Origin: Henckelia pumila
Taxonomy: Eukaryota; Streptophyta; Magnoliopsida; Lamiales; Gesneriaceae
Assembly (NCBI RefSeq): GCF_033568475.1
Contig: NC_133120.1
Coordinates: 82,002,151 to 82,066,150 of the forward strand
Direction: 5' to 3'
DNA: 64,000 nucleotides
The notes under the pieces are model-generated. The model was not told the origin of the DNA. It worked only from the letters and a program-made list of their open reading frames with translations, and made no database searches. The stretch's first letter is position 1. Every line of letters begins with the position of its first letter. Made by a program: the position numbers and the translations under genes. This document shows positions 23,580 to 34,714 of the stretch, piece after piece.

Positions 23580-24980
23580 TTAAGAACCTGTCACCCTAGG
23601 GAAGAGCTCAGATATTTTATTGAAAACATCAATAACCTGATAAAAATAAAATGAATAAGCTTCAATGCGAAAAGCCTAAAGGAAGGAGCAAATACCTAGA
23701 AGTTAAGATGGAGAGAAACATCAAATAGTATTCGTGTTTGATTCAAATGGTTTAAGTCCTCTGAAAGCCAAGCTATGATAATGTGTTCATCGTTACCTCT
23801 TTGTCATTTTGATACTTGGCAGTATTCAAGGGATTTTGAGAACACTGCATAAATAGCCAAAAATTAGAATGTTTGGAAGTATAAATTGATAACAAGGTTC
23901 GCTTGGAGGCCAAAAAAATTGAGCAGAAATATATGACAGAAGAAGAAAAAAATCTCACATCCATGATGGCTACTTGAACTCTTGGATTTTGAAATGTCAT
24001 GGCAACATCAGGAGTTGCCATTATTTTAGTAACGACTTCCTCCGGAGTAAGGCCTATCTGATCTGCAACAGTTAAAGAAGATGAGGAGTAAGGCCTATCT
24101 GATCTGCAACAGTTAAAGAAGATGAGGAACCATACAAGCATAAAATTTTAAAAATTTATGATTTAAGACAAACATTAGATTTTGATTTTGGTGCAAACAC
24201 ACTGAGAGCCGCGGTTGAGAAATAGGGAACAAAACAATCTATATGATACTCACCAAACTGCTGCTTGATCTCAGGACTGTTGAGGTCGAAATTTTTTACA
24301 TGCGATTGTCCCATTTAGGGCTTCCCTCCATATTGTTTCAGGGGATTTTAAAGCACCATAAGTCATAAACAAAATGTCAGTTTCTATTTCAATGCAAAAA
24401 ATTTAGAAGTGTCAACAAATGGAAATTATACAACAGAAGTGACACTCAAACCAGTGAGCTCGAGAGTTTTAATTCCAATAGTAGCTTCTAATAAACATAA
24501 CTTGCTGTAGGAATAATCAACTTGCTAACACTATAAAGAAAATGAAGATAATACTCCTGATAGAAAACTAAAATGAGTGACGGCTAGTACACTTTACACA
24601 ATTATTGATACAAGTAGTTGAATTCACATAAAGTATAACCGCCCAAAGGTGCAGCTAAAGGATGGCAATTCAAGTACCAAGTCCATCTAAATCTCAAACA
24701 CAAACTCACAAGAAAAATTGAGGTTACAATTTTAAAATAAATAATGTCATAGAAGGCATAATAGAACACAAAGATAACTTGTGAAGTACTTAGTCCATCT
24801 AATTCTCAAATACAAGCTAGCAAGAAAAATTGATGATTGCGATTTTCAAATAAATGATTCCACAACAAGCATAATAGAGCCGACAGAGAACTTGTGAGAA
24901 AACTACGAAGAGAAGTTCGAAAATGTGCGCTTACAGCATATCTTGAAGTTGTTGGCGGTATTGTGGATTTTGTAGCATCC
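23580..24980 (-). pseudogene. TIC40: Truncated TIC40 copy (C-terminal exons only)
   Basis: Five exon-like blocks on the minus strand match the tail of TIC40, the inner-envelope co-chaperone of chloroplast protein import. They are 24935-24980 (MLQNPQYRQQLQDML), about 24254-24338 (NNMEGSPKWDNRM and KNFDLNSPEIKQQF), 23959-24062 (DQIGLTPEEVVTKIM, NPRVQVAIMD), 23797-23844 (CSQNPLNTAKYQNDKE) and 23580-23636 (VIDVFNKISELFPRVTGS, stop). Introns and most splice sites survive, so this is a DNA-level copy, not a retrocopy. The N-terminal two-thirds is absent; homology stops at an AG acceptor at 24980. In the second block a small deletion between DNRM and KNFDLN shifts the frame, and the acceptor upstream looks altered. 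The family end GMTG reads RVTGS. A 41-bp duplication hits the acceptor of the third block. A functional TIC40 is expected elsewhere. Confidence 0.85.
24044..24125. repeat. 41-bp tandem duplication across a splice acceptor
   Basis: Two perfect copies (24044-24084 and 24085-24125) each start GGAGTAAGGCC and contain TGCAACAG. They span the 3' splice site and the start of the third TIC40 block, so the acceptor and first few codons are present twice. Confidence 0.9.
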
Positions 24981-24982
24981 CT

Positions 24983-25430
24983 ATGGCACATGAAATAGCC
25001 TTTATATATTTATATGGTGAGATGCATAATAAGGGTGTTGACATTACTTACTATAAAGCCTCGAAAGGTAAACAACTTGCGCATGATATCTTGAGAGGTG
25101 CTCTGGTAAAACGTTTTGCTCTTTTGCCATCTTATCTAAAGATGGTTGAAAAAATGAATCCAGGTAGCACAAAAAATTTCGTAGTAGATGAGCACAATAG
25201 CTTCAAGAACATGTTCTTAGCATATGGTGCATGTGTAAGGGGATATAGATGCATGAGAAAAGTCGTAACTGCCGATGGTACCTGGTTGAAAGGAGAGTAT
25301 GATAGCACTTTACTCATTGCTTCGGCACAAGATTAAGATTTTCACCAATGTTCGTTGGCTTAGGGCGTTGTTGATGTAGAATCAATGGCTTCATGGAGTT
25401 GGTTTTGAAGAAGTTAGTGGAACAGACATC
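24983..25430 (+). pseudogene. Mutator-like (MULE) transposase fragment
   Basis: The plus-strand frame reads GVDITYYKASKGKQLAHD, LLPSYLKMVEKMNPGS, then FKNMFLAYGACVRGY and VVTADGTWLKGEYDSTLLIA. This is the stretch leading into the first catalytic Asp (VTADGTWLKG) of MULE transposases (DUF4371/MULE DDE type). A stop at 25334-25336 interrupts AQDxDFHQ. Similarity continues to about 25430 (GVVDVESMASWSWF) with further stops and then ends. The remaining catalytic region and C-terminus are missing. It abuts the TIC40 relic (3 bp away) and precedes the large inverted repeat by about 90 bp. Confidence 0.85.
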
Positions 25431-25513
25431 CGGGGGGGTTGAAGAAATAGGGAGTCCTTTGTATTCTAATTCGAAAAAAGGGAGTGATGATCATTTTACT
25501 ATTATTCCCCAAA

Positions 25514-27342
25514 ATACAAATGTAAGATTATACCAAACTCCCTGTTTAATCTATTGTTGACTAAAATTATAATTTTAAAAAATATTAACCATTTACTTGA
25601 ATTTATTCTTTTCCATTTCCCACCATCGAACGGACACAAACAACCAAACCAAACCCCGAATTTTCTTCTTCTTTGACAGAAACTCCGGCCAGGCTCTAGG
25701 GACTTCAAGACGACAGTTCACCATCGTTGTCATTCTCAGAGCTCCACCACCAAATTCAATTTCCGGTCCGACCTCCATTATGGTGAAAAGAAAATTTATA
25801 AATCTTGATTTGCAAGAGGAGAAATTGAGAGAAAACCATGTACCGATAAGACCTCAAACTTTTAAACTTTTAAATTCTTTGTTATTGTTATCGTAGAATG
25901 CGTTAAAATTTCAATCTTAGTTAACCCAACCAGAGTTTTGAGAACTCGCCCCACACTTCCTGTTGTTTTGCTTACTTCTTAGTGTTTAATTTTGGGTTGA
26001 GTTATATAGGGTTGGGATGAGTATTGCAAAAACTCGACCAAGCACAATACAACTTGATCCATAACAAATTGATCGAAAACTATTATTGCACCAACAAACA
26101 TAACATTGATGATTTGATTATCTTTGGATCGAGTTTATGTTGCTCTGGGTTGATTTTTAGAAGCTCAACCTATTCGTGTCCAATACAACTCGGCCCAAAA
26201 CAGATTGATTGAAACACATTCTCGCACCTACGTTTTAATGGAATTTGTTTATGGTTTGATTATATTTAGGTCAAGTTTATGTTGCTTTGGGTCGATATTT
26301 AAAAGCTCGACCAAATCATGTCCAACCTTAACTCAACCAAAATTAGAAAAATTCACATTTATTCAGCCACATAATAATGTATTTTTTTCCCTTAGTTTTA
26401 CTAAATATTTATTTGATTAATGATATGATATGAGAATATGTATTTTATAAATTCATTTTCCCACCCAACTTCAAAGAGATGATATATTTGATTGCAAACT
26501 GACATTGGGGTGCCACTACACGGACACGTATAAGAAAATACTTTCAGTTTTGAATGAAAATGAAGTGGAGCGGTTGTACAAAAAACACAATTTGGTGATT
26601 TGACTAGATACGCCAAAGATTACAACAATTCGAATCAGTTGATGTGATTTTTGATGAGTTGACAGGTGTATTATTGAGGTAGTAACGAATTTTGGATTGT
26701 GATTCGCACGAGGTCATTATGTATTTTTTTGTTGGATAATTGTTTGTTCACTGGTCTCAACTGCTCGAGAACATATCCCACCATACTTGAGTATGATGAA
26801 TTTTGATTTAGATATTTGAGTGGGAGAAATATGATATGTTTGAGCTATTTGGAATCTAAGATTGATGAGCATGGAGATGGGGTAAGTGAAGAAGTTGATA
26901 TTGAAAAATTAAAGCTGGCTAAACTTTATTTTGTTGTGGCAGTATTTGGTTCCCGACGTGAAGACAAATATGTTGAAGTGCACCAAGATTGAATCGGATT
27001 AGTTGATGACTTTGAGAGTTTTAATAAAAACCCATAGGGTAAAATAACCTTCGAGGAAGTAATTTTTTGTTTACGAAAAAACATTAATGACAAGTTTCAA
27101 GAATATAAAAAATTGATCGGATGACAAAAACATGATCCGAAATTCCAGAGGTGTAGTAGCCTTCTTGTTGTGGTTTCATTCATCTTTTGCAGATAAATAA
27201 ATATAACATATTTTTAAAATATTTTTTTTCTAATTTTATTTTATACTAATATGTTGGTTTAATGTGTTTTTGCTAGATTCTTGCATATGAATGTTTTTCA
27301 GGCCTTGGTGACGTATTTGCTACTCGTAGAGAGGTTTCAGAG
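25514..27342 (+). repeat. Left arm of the giant inverted repeat
   Basis: The arm begins around ATACAAATGTAAGATTATA. It contains an A/C-rich segment with PuCTCGACC-type repeats (25980-26340) and a coding remnant near 26850-27370 (listed separately). It pairs with 28031-29764 in inverse orientation. Confidence 0.75.
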
Positions 27343-27375
27343 AGATTTTTCTGATTTGAAAACTGATGTAGTGTC
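26850..27375 (+). pseudogene. DUF1985-like (Ulp1-associated) coding remnant, left arm
   Basis: Reading plus-strand pieces gives ESKIDEHGDGVSEEVDIEKL, KLAKLYFVVAVFGSRREDKY and DDFESFNKNP. FEEVIFCLRKNIND and later QALVTYLLLVERFQRDFSDL follow. The pattern DDFxxFNKxPWG followed by a helical stretch resembles the DUF1985 region of plant Ulp1-protease-like genes, often carried by Mutator (KI-MULE type) and CACTA elements. At least two in-frame stops (at VHQDxIG and at NPxGKI, where the family has Trp) and frame changes are seen. No protease domain follows. Identification is by pattern only. Confidence 0.5.
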
Positions 27376-28030
27376 AGTTCGTGTCGTGGAGTTGATGAGT
27401 CAGCGTGTCAATTAAAGTTGTGTGTAGCCAGCAACAACTCACCCTTTCAGCATCTACGTCAAACCTTCCGCAGCCATTTTCTACCCCACATGAGGCTGCA
27501 CCGTCCGCAGGCAACTCCCCTATCTCACTCGGACCTTCGATCTCCATCGCCACTACTGATCCACCGTCAATTTAATCCAGATACTTATAGTTTTCGTATG
27601 ACATGGTTGGAAGAAGAACTTAGCTTACTGCAAAGGGATGAGGTATAGATTTTCACATGTCCTGGATGTGTTGATGCAAATGCATACAAATCATGAAACA
27701 TATATGTTGAGTGCTTAAAGCATATGATTGAATAGAGTTGAGAATGCCTTTTTTGGTAATTTTTACAAATATTTTTTTTATAATATATAATTTTGTAAAA
27801 ATATCGTTTTTCAGGTGACAGGGAGACAGTAGTGCGAAAGCCCGGAGTGAATAATGTAGGTGTTCGAAAGATGGTGGTGATAAATACTGATGGTGCTAGC
27901 GAGAGAAATACACGATCGGAGAGTATTGTTAATCGTGTATTTCTATCAATAAGTGGTTTTGTATATTTATTTAACGATATTGTATATATTTCATAATATA
28001 TAATTTTTGAAAAAATTGATGCAAACCCTC
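27343..28030. other. Spacer of the giant inverted repeat
   Basis: About 690 bp between the arms. The first half (27360-27650) has balanced composition and an open stretch (27418-27648) rich in Pro/Ser/His, perhaps the continuation of the DUF1985-like gene. The second half is AT-rich, with ATAATATATAATTTTTG-like strings repeated near 27780 and 27995. A transcript through both arms would leave this as the loop of a hairpin. Confidence 0.5.
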
Positions 28031-29764
28031 TGAAACCTCTCTACGAGTAGCAAATAGATCATCAAAGGCTATAAAACATTCATATGCTCTAGGGAAAAAC
28101 ACATTAAACCAACATATTATTATAAAATAAAATTAGAAAATTTTATTTTTTAAAAAAATTATATTATTTATTCACCTTCAAAGGAAGTATGAAACACTAA
28201 AAAAAAAAGCTACTACACCTCTGAAATTTCGGATCATGCTTACGTCATTTGACCAATTTTTTATATACTTGAAACTTGTCATTGAGGTCATTTCGTAAAC
28301 CAAAAATTATTTCCTCTAAGGTTATTCTAGCTCATGGGTATTTATTAAAACTCTCAAAGTCATCATCTAATCTGATCCAATCTTGGTGCACTTCAACATT
28401 CTTGTCTTAATGTCGGGGACCCAATACCGCTACAACAAAATAAAGGCGCTCAACTTTAATTTTTTCAATATCAACTTCTTCACTCACCACATCTTTGTAC
28501 TCATCAATCTTAACCTCCAAATTGCATGTCTTGGCCGAAATTCATTATCCTCGGGTATGGCGGATATGTTCTCGAGCAATTGAGGCCGGTGAGCAAGCAA
28601 TACTCCAAAAAAGAGAAACGTACTCGCCTCTTGCAAAACACAATCCAAAATTCATCACTCCCACAATCATACACATGTCGACTCATCAAAAATCACAACA
28701 ACTAGTTCGAATTGTTGTAATCTTCGGCACCGCTCCACCTCATTTTCATTCAAAAATAAAAAAAATTCTCAAACGTGCCCGTGTAGTGATACCCAATGTC
28801 ATTTTGCAATCAAATATTTTTTTTATAAGTTGGGTGGGGATCTAAATATGTACAATACATATTATCGTATCATATCACTAATCAAATAAATATTTAGTAA
28901 AACTAAGGTAAAAAAAAAAGACATTATTCTGTGGCTGAAAAAATTATGAATTTTTCTACTTCTGGGTTGAGTTAAGGTTGGGCACGAATGGGTTATGGGT
29001 CGAGCCTTTAAATATAGACCCAATGAAACATAAACTCGCTCCAAATATAATCAAACCATCATCAACAAATTCGGTTAAAAACGTGAGTGCGGGAATGTGT
29101 TTCGATTAATTTGTTTTCGGTCGAGTTGTATTGCACATGAACGGGTCGAGCTTCTAAAATTCAACTCAAAGCAACATAAACTCGACCCGAAGATAGTCAA
29201 GCCATGAAGTTATGTTGAAAACATGGGTGCGATAATAGATCAATTTGTTTTGAGTCGAGTTGTATTGGGTTTGGTCGAGTTTTTGCAATATTCGACCCAA
29301 CCCAATATAACTCGACCTAAACACTGACAAGTAAGCAAAACAACAGTAGCCTGGGGCGAGTTCTCAAAACTCTGAATCAGGTTAACTAAGATTGAAATTC
29401 TCAGACATTCTACGATAACAATAACAAAGAATTTAATTGTTTGAGATCTTACCGGTACATTTGCAAATCAATTTTTACAAATTTCATTTTCTAGCACAAT
29501 GGGGGGTCGGGTCGGAAATTGGATTTGGTGGTGGATCTCTGATAATGGCAGTGGTTGTGAACTGTCGTCTTGAAGTCCCTAGAGCGTGGCCGGAGTTTCT
29601 GTTCTTTGGAGACGTAAGAAAGTTCGGATTTTGGTTTGGTTGTTGTGTCCATTTGTTCTGTGATGGGAAAGAATAAATTCAAGTGACTTGTCAATATTTT
29701 TTTACGTAAAATTTTTAGTCAATAGATTAAACGGGGAGTTTAATATAATCTTATATTCTTATCA
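28031..29764 (-). repeat. Right arm of the giant inverted repeat
   Basis: Inverted partner of 25514-27342. On its minus strand the DUF1985-like remnant recurs near 28031-28600 (ending VHQDWIRLDDDFESFNKYP, with the Trp of VHQDW kept). The CTCGACC-type repeats lie near 28970-29300 and the outer non-coding part near 29400-29764. The two arms carry different lesions. Confidence 0.75.
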
Positions 29765-30820
29765 GTGTTGTAATTTGTAAATGAAGGTAGACGGTGGTGG
29801 GCCAGTCAGTGATAGACTACCGCAGAGGATCGTGTGGACGGTTGAATTTTTATACTAGTTTTTATATATATTTATGTGTAGTTATACAATGTATGCATAA
29901 ATTAAACTTTTATCACTTAGTGTTAGTGGATATTTATGTTGTTGAGCTGTCATACATACAACCGATGTATATATTAGACATGTAAAAATTCGTTTTCATC
30001 CTTCCGCTCTAACCTTCAATAATCTATCTCAAGAATGTAAAGCAAATATCTTTCATCCTCAACATAAATAAATCACCAACTACACAACTACAACAAAAAA
30101 TGAGTACTAATAAACACAGATCGAATAACTGAGGGAGCTTAGAAGGGGTTACCTATAATTTTGGTGGCTTTGGTCCCCTCAAATAAAGAGACAACTGAAA
30201 ATGAAGAACGGGATTTCGCTTGTCCGCCATTTTTTTCCAGTTTTCTGGGATGGGTTTGCAAGACCCTCTATGGATTTGTCAAAGAATATTGGTTTTCTTG
30301 GATTTGAGAGATCCCGAGTACAATTTTGGGGTATTAAACAAGGCTAAAAGTACCATTTTAAATGATAACTTGAATTGCTTTTGATGAAGTAAAAATTTGG
30401 GTTTATCAGAGCTCGAAAATGGAAGTGAGAGCTGCCGGTTGACTACTGTGGAACTCAAAGGTCAAATATCTTGAATGAAATGGACCTGGGCTTGTTAATT
30501 GTCGTTTATCTATGATTTTGGGCTAATTCTTGGGCCGTATAGTCATATATCATATGAGCTGTGATAATGGCCCACGAATTGGGAATTACATTCACAGCTA
30601 ACAATGTATATGATCTTTTGAAATGTATTGTATTATCGTGTCGTATTGATTTTTTGTTCTGACCAATATTAGATATTCGGGCCAAGAGTATTAATAGCCC
30701 ACTACATTGAAAAATGAAATTCAAAAGCTTTAGTAGGCTAGAAAAACTGGGCCTAATACTCATTAAAATTGGAGGGTCCGATTCAACGTCCGAGTTCAAA
30801 CTAAGCCTTAAGCTTCAAGT
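29765..30820. other. Non-coding region with a possible captured promoter and leader (minus strand)
   Basis: On the minus strand, site II-like motifs (GGGCTTG near 30488, GGGCTAA near 30522, TTGGGCCG near 30533, plus-strand reading) stand upstream of a balanced-composition stretch. That stretch leads to an ATG at 30230 with a 25-codon frame (MADKRNPVLHFQLSL...), and a GTAACC donor-like site follows at 30152. This resembles the start of an ordinary plant gene whose body is missing. No family is recognised. Confidence 0.3.
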
Positions 30821-31500
30821 TCGGAGTGAATCTGAAACCAATCAAAGAGTTTTAGAGGGAGTCGAGACTCAAGAGGGTGTCTCGGCATATCCTTTCCGAC
30901 GCTCAAGTCAGATTCAGCAAATAAATAAGTGGATATGAGAGTTTGGGCGTCTCCTCAAAATGAAAGTAATAAGTTGTAAATGAAGTTAGCAAACCCGGTA
31001 TTTATAGGCGAGAAGGTAGGCAACCACGCATATTCCGTATGAGACCACATGAGTGAGATTCACGCGCTTGTTCATCTGAGTCGAGGGGCGGTTCAAAGTG
31101 TTTACCTCTCCCTCGAGGCGAGGCTGAAGTTAAGGGGTCTCGCCCTTGAGAAGAAGCTTAGGCTAAGGGCTCACTCACCTCAGGTATTCTTTACCTTAGC
31201 TAATCCCTCCTCCAGCGTCATCCTCAAGACCTCAACTAAGCTTATCTTTGGCTTCCAAACTCTCAAAACATCCCTAACTCCTTATTCACTTTTTAGCTCA
31301 CATTCACCCTTGTCACCTCACTTGGTTATGGCTCCAACTCCAACTCTAACATGTTTCGCCTCCAGCACTTATCCTTATGGGCTAATCTTACCATTTAGAT
31401 CTGGACCCGAGCCTTATTTCTTGGCTATAGACTCTAATCGAGTCTAAATAGTGATGGACTCATTTGGAAGGTATCAAGGCCCAATCCACTTTATAGGTGG
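30820..31500 (-). mobile_element. Ty3/gypsy LTR fragment, Tat-like (fossil)
   Basis: On the minus strand the segment has an LTR-like layout: a CTATAAATA promoter box (about 31003) and then, downstream, TGACTTGAGCGTCGGA (about 30896-30911). That string is common at the U5/leader side of Tat-lineage Ty3/gypsy elements in plants. GC-rich CTCGAGGCGAGG-type DNA forms the upstream part. No adjoining gag or pol is visible, so it is a solo or truncated LTR. Limits are approximate; the age appears old. Confidence 0.45.
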
Positions 31501-32139
31501 TTAACTACAATTTGGACTATGATGAAGAACCACGGAAAAGACAAATCACCCAACTAAATTTAGCTTTTTAACTAATCTTGTTTTTTATCTTTCGATTTTC
31601 ATTGTTAAGAAAAGTTTTATTCATGTTGTCGGTAGTTTTTTGTTCAGTATCCTTATTACTTCTTACATAACACAGTTACCACCAACTTAAGAATTCATAT
31701 CAATCATACATTTTTTTCCATGCATAAATTTGTTGATTACTAATTACTATCATCTTCCGCCATCATCTTCGGGACAAAAACAAATATATAAACGTTTCGA
31801 GGTAGAGACTTAGACATGAACCAAAAGCATAGATGGGGAGAATCATGCTTTTGAGATACGTGAACCCCACAAGTGGGACAACACGCTCGGTGCACGACAC
31901 TCAAATCGACACGAGACTTTAAAAAAAAGTCTTGGTCCGAATTAAATTTGATTTGGCAATGGTGCCCACAAATTGTGACTCCTACTATTAAATGAAAAGT
32001 CTTGGGTCAATTTTCAATATTTTCCCCCTTCTATAGTCTTCCTCGAAGTCAAAACCTATATTCCCCCATTCTATGGTCTTCTTTCTATATGGATAAGATC
32101 TCCACATCATCTTTTCGTCGTGTAGAGAAAGTGTTAGAA

Positions 32140-32440
32140 ATTAAATTTGAACCTAATTCATCACACCCTTCTTACTCCTAGGAATGAAATGACTGAAGCG
32201 TGAATATATTAATTGGTGGCCAACAATGGGATGGATGAGGCCAACTATGGGCCGTCCAGCACATAACGGGAACCCGGGCTTTGATACCATGTTAAAAATA
32301 TGACTTGAACCTAACTCATCTCAAAAGCTAGCTCAAGAGGTGAGGTTTGCCCTTGTTCATATAAAGAGGTCCAGGTTATTTAGCCAACCTATGTGGGACA
32401 TAAATCAATACACCAACATGAAGACACCAAAACAAAGTCT
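32140..32440 (-). mobile_element. TRIM-like miniature LTR element fragment (fossil)
   Basis: Read on the minus strand, an LTR-like segment ends TTTTTAACATGGTATCAAAGC, matching the usual LTR end plus a primer-binding site for initiator tRNA-Met (family form TGGTATCAGAGC). About 150 bp further on, a second copy of the LTR-end sequence (GAATTAGGTTCAAATTTAA) occurs. Two short terminal repeats around a very small interior fit a terminal-repeat retrotransposon in miniature. It is incomplete. Confidence 0.4.
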
Positions 32441-34714
32441 CACAATTCAAAGATTGCATTGCCATTATAGATTTTTCGTGATATAGTATCACAAACGTGT
32501 ATTCATAAAATACATCGATTTAATTAATATTTACAATAAAAATCAATATTTTTGTCATAAAATTAAATATTAGGTTGAGTCGAAATGAGAAATATAGAAT
32601 CGCCAAATATAAAATGTATTGCCAAAATCGAAAGGAAAGGTTGAAAACGACGCGAGCTTTACATGTTTTGTTATAGATGAGATATCATTCATTTATTTTG
32701 CCTTTGGGCCACTTGAAGAAGATGCCATGTAATCTCCAATATTATTAAATATCATGGTGATTGAGAACATGTGATGTATGAACACTGCTCGTGAAGCATG
32801 ATGTCATATTCGTGGTCCATCTGGAATTAATAATACGGTGGGAACCAAGCATGGTCTAACTTTCAAGGACATTGTTATGGATATATTACAATGTGAAACC
32901 ATAAATCGAGTGGTTTGATAATTAAGTACATTTATTGATTCTAGAAGCTTTTTTTAAAAAAAATTAAAAGAGAAAATCTGCAAATTTGATCATATTTGTA
33001 TGTTTTTATGTAATTTTAATCCTCTATATTGTAAATTTAATTATTTATTCGATATTATGCTGATGTGTTTAGTGCAATAAATTAAATCATAAAAAAACAA
33101 ACATATAGACTAAAACTACAAATTTTTTTGGTCATGAATATATGGTTAACATGATCAACATGTATAAAAAAAATCATAAAAAATTCTTCCTAAATGATGG
33201 TTGGGGCCTATCATAGCCAATCAAATTGATTTAGCCTCCCCAACGACATTGTTCGGGTAATACGTCGACTTCCATCGGAGAATCAAATTTCTTGAATTCG
33301 GAGTAATGCCTTTACATTTCTCAATCCCAAGGAAACTTAGGTAATTTCCGCCAGATGTAGGATGATGTTTGAGATAGTTTTTATAAATTACTTTTTTTTT
33401 TTTTTTCGTAAAATTTTGAAATTTGTAAATTTTATAAAAGAAAAGTTGTAACTACTTTCTAGAAATTCTGTCATATGCAAAAGAGTCAAGTTCATTGAAC
33501 CCAGACAACTAAATCAAGAACATAATATTTGCATCGTCAATAATTTATTGTAAGATCAATATTTATATGGACATTTAAAATTACCGCATTCGTGAACCAT
33601 TATTTTGTTTTTATTTCAAATTAAAATTCCAATTGTAGTATGCATTTTGTCGCAGCGCACAGACCAAAGCCGGCACGGTACAAAAAAATAAAAAAATATA
33701 CATTCAAATGGATATCACGGAATTCTATTCCCGCAGCTGCACCCTTTTATAAAACATGGTTTACAACAAATCAACAATAAACAAATCACAACTCTAAAAA
33801 AAATTAAAAAAATAAACAATAAACAAATCACGATAGAGACTCACTGGATGAGTTATATTTTTAGTGACGTCTATTATATTTAATATATGTTTAACGAGTT
33901 TTTTTTCCTCTCATTATCAAATACCTACGTAAAATATTGAAAATATTACGTTATCTTGTAAAAATTTAATAAACATATTCACCCTTAACCTTTAATAAAC
34001 CCTTTATAAAATTTGCATGTTTTTACCCTTCTAATTGATTTGGTTGACACACGTCTTCCCTCTAATTGGGTATGCATTTTCGATATACATTTTCTTTACA
34101 ATATAAAACATTTGATACAAAATTGCTCTTATATGGTTATAATAATTTTTGGATTTGTTAAAATACAACACTTCTATCCTAATACAACCATTTTTCCTCA
34201 CAAAAATGACAAAATATTTATTAAAAAAATTCACTTTATTCTTATTTTTAATTTTTCATATTATTAATTTATTTTGATATCATTTTTTTATTTCAAAGAG
34301 GCAAAAAATATCTAAAATAAATTATTTATCAGATGGATATAGAAAATATTTCAAATAAATATCTAAAAAAAATTAATTTCCAGTTGATGATAATCCTTTT
34401 GTTTTATTTTTCTATGATATTTAAAATTTACATAAAACTCAATATTAAATTTAAGAGCATAAAATAAATATACTCATCAAACATAATAATATTTTTATCA
34501 TCATTTTAAATCTAAACAAGGTTAATTTAGTGAGTTGACAACTAATTTGATCATCGTTTGTTTTTGGGGTAATTAAGTGTGCAAAATTTATAAATGTTAA
34601 GGACGTGTATGTTTATTAAATTTTTATAAAGAAGAAATGTTTATTTTTAATATTTTTATCGGAGTGTTTGGTGCAAAAAAATACTAAATGTCTAAAAATT
34701 ACTTTTGATTGTTG
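32441..34714. other. AT-rich intergenic DNA, nothing recognised
   Basis: No gene, RNA or element with clear ends was recognised. The open frames around 34.0-34.27 kb are low-complexity AT DNA. Confidence 0.4.

Larger units (their letters stand above)
25514..29764. mobile_element. Giant inverted repeat (about 4.25 kb) with DUF1985-like arms
   Basis: Two arms face each other: left about 25514-27342 and right about 28031-29764, around a spacer of about 690 bp. Matching blocks run the whole length, for example AAGATTATA near 25524 with its complement near 29748; AATTTATTCTTTTCCAT near 25600 and 29680; CTAGGGACTTCAAGACGAC near 25697 and 29580; and GTAGAGAGGTTTCAGAG near 27326 with its complement near 28036. 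The arms differ by many substitutions and small indels, so the inversion is not recent. Either a Mutator-like element with exceptionally long terminal repeats or a head-to-head duplicated element would explain it. No convincing target duplication was found at the ends. The MULE transposase fragment just to the left supports a Mutator connection. Confidence 0.75.

Noticed and set aside
22951-23583. Open frames on both strands between the Harbinger element and the TIC40 relic
   Set aside because: Composition is balanced but no recognisable motif was seen; possibly TIC40 downstream flank copied with the relic. Not called as a gene.
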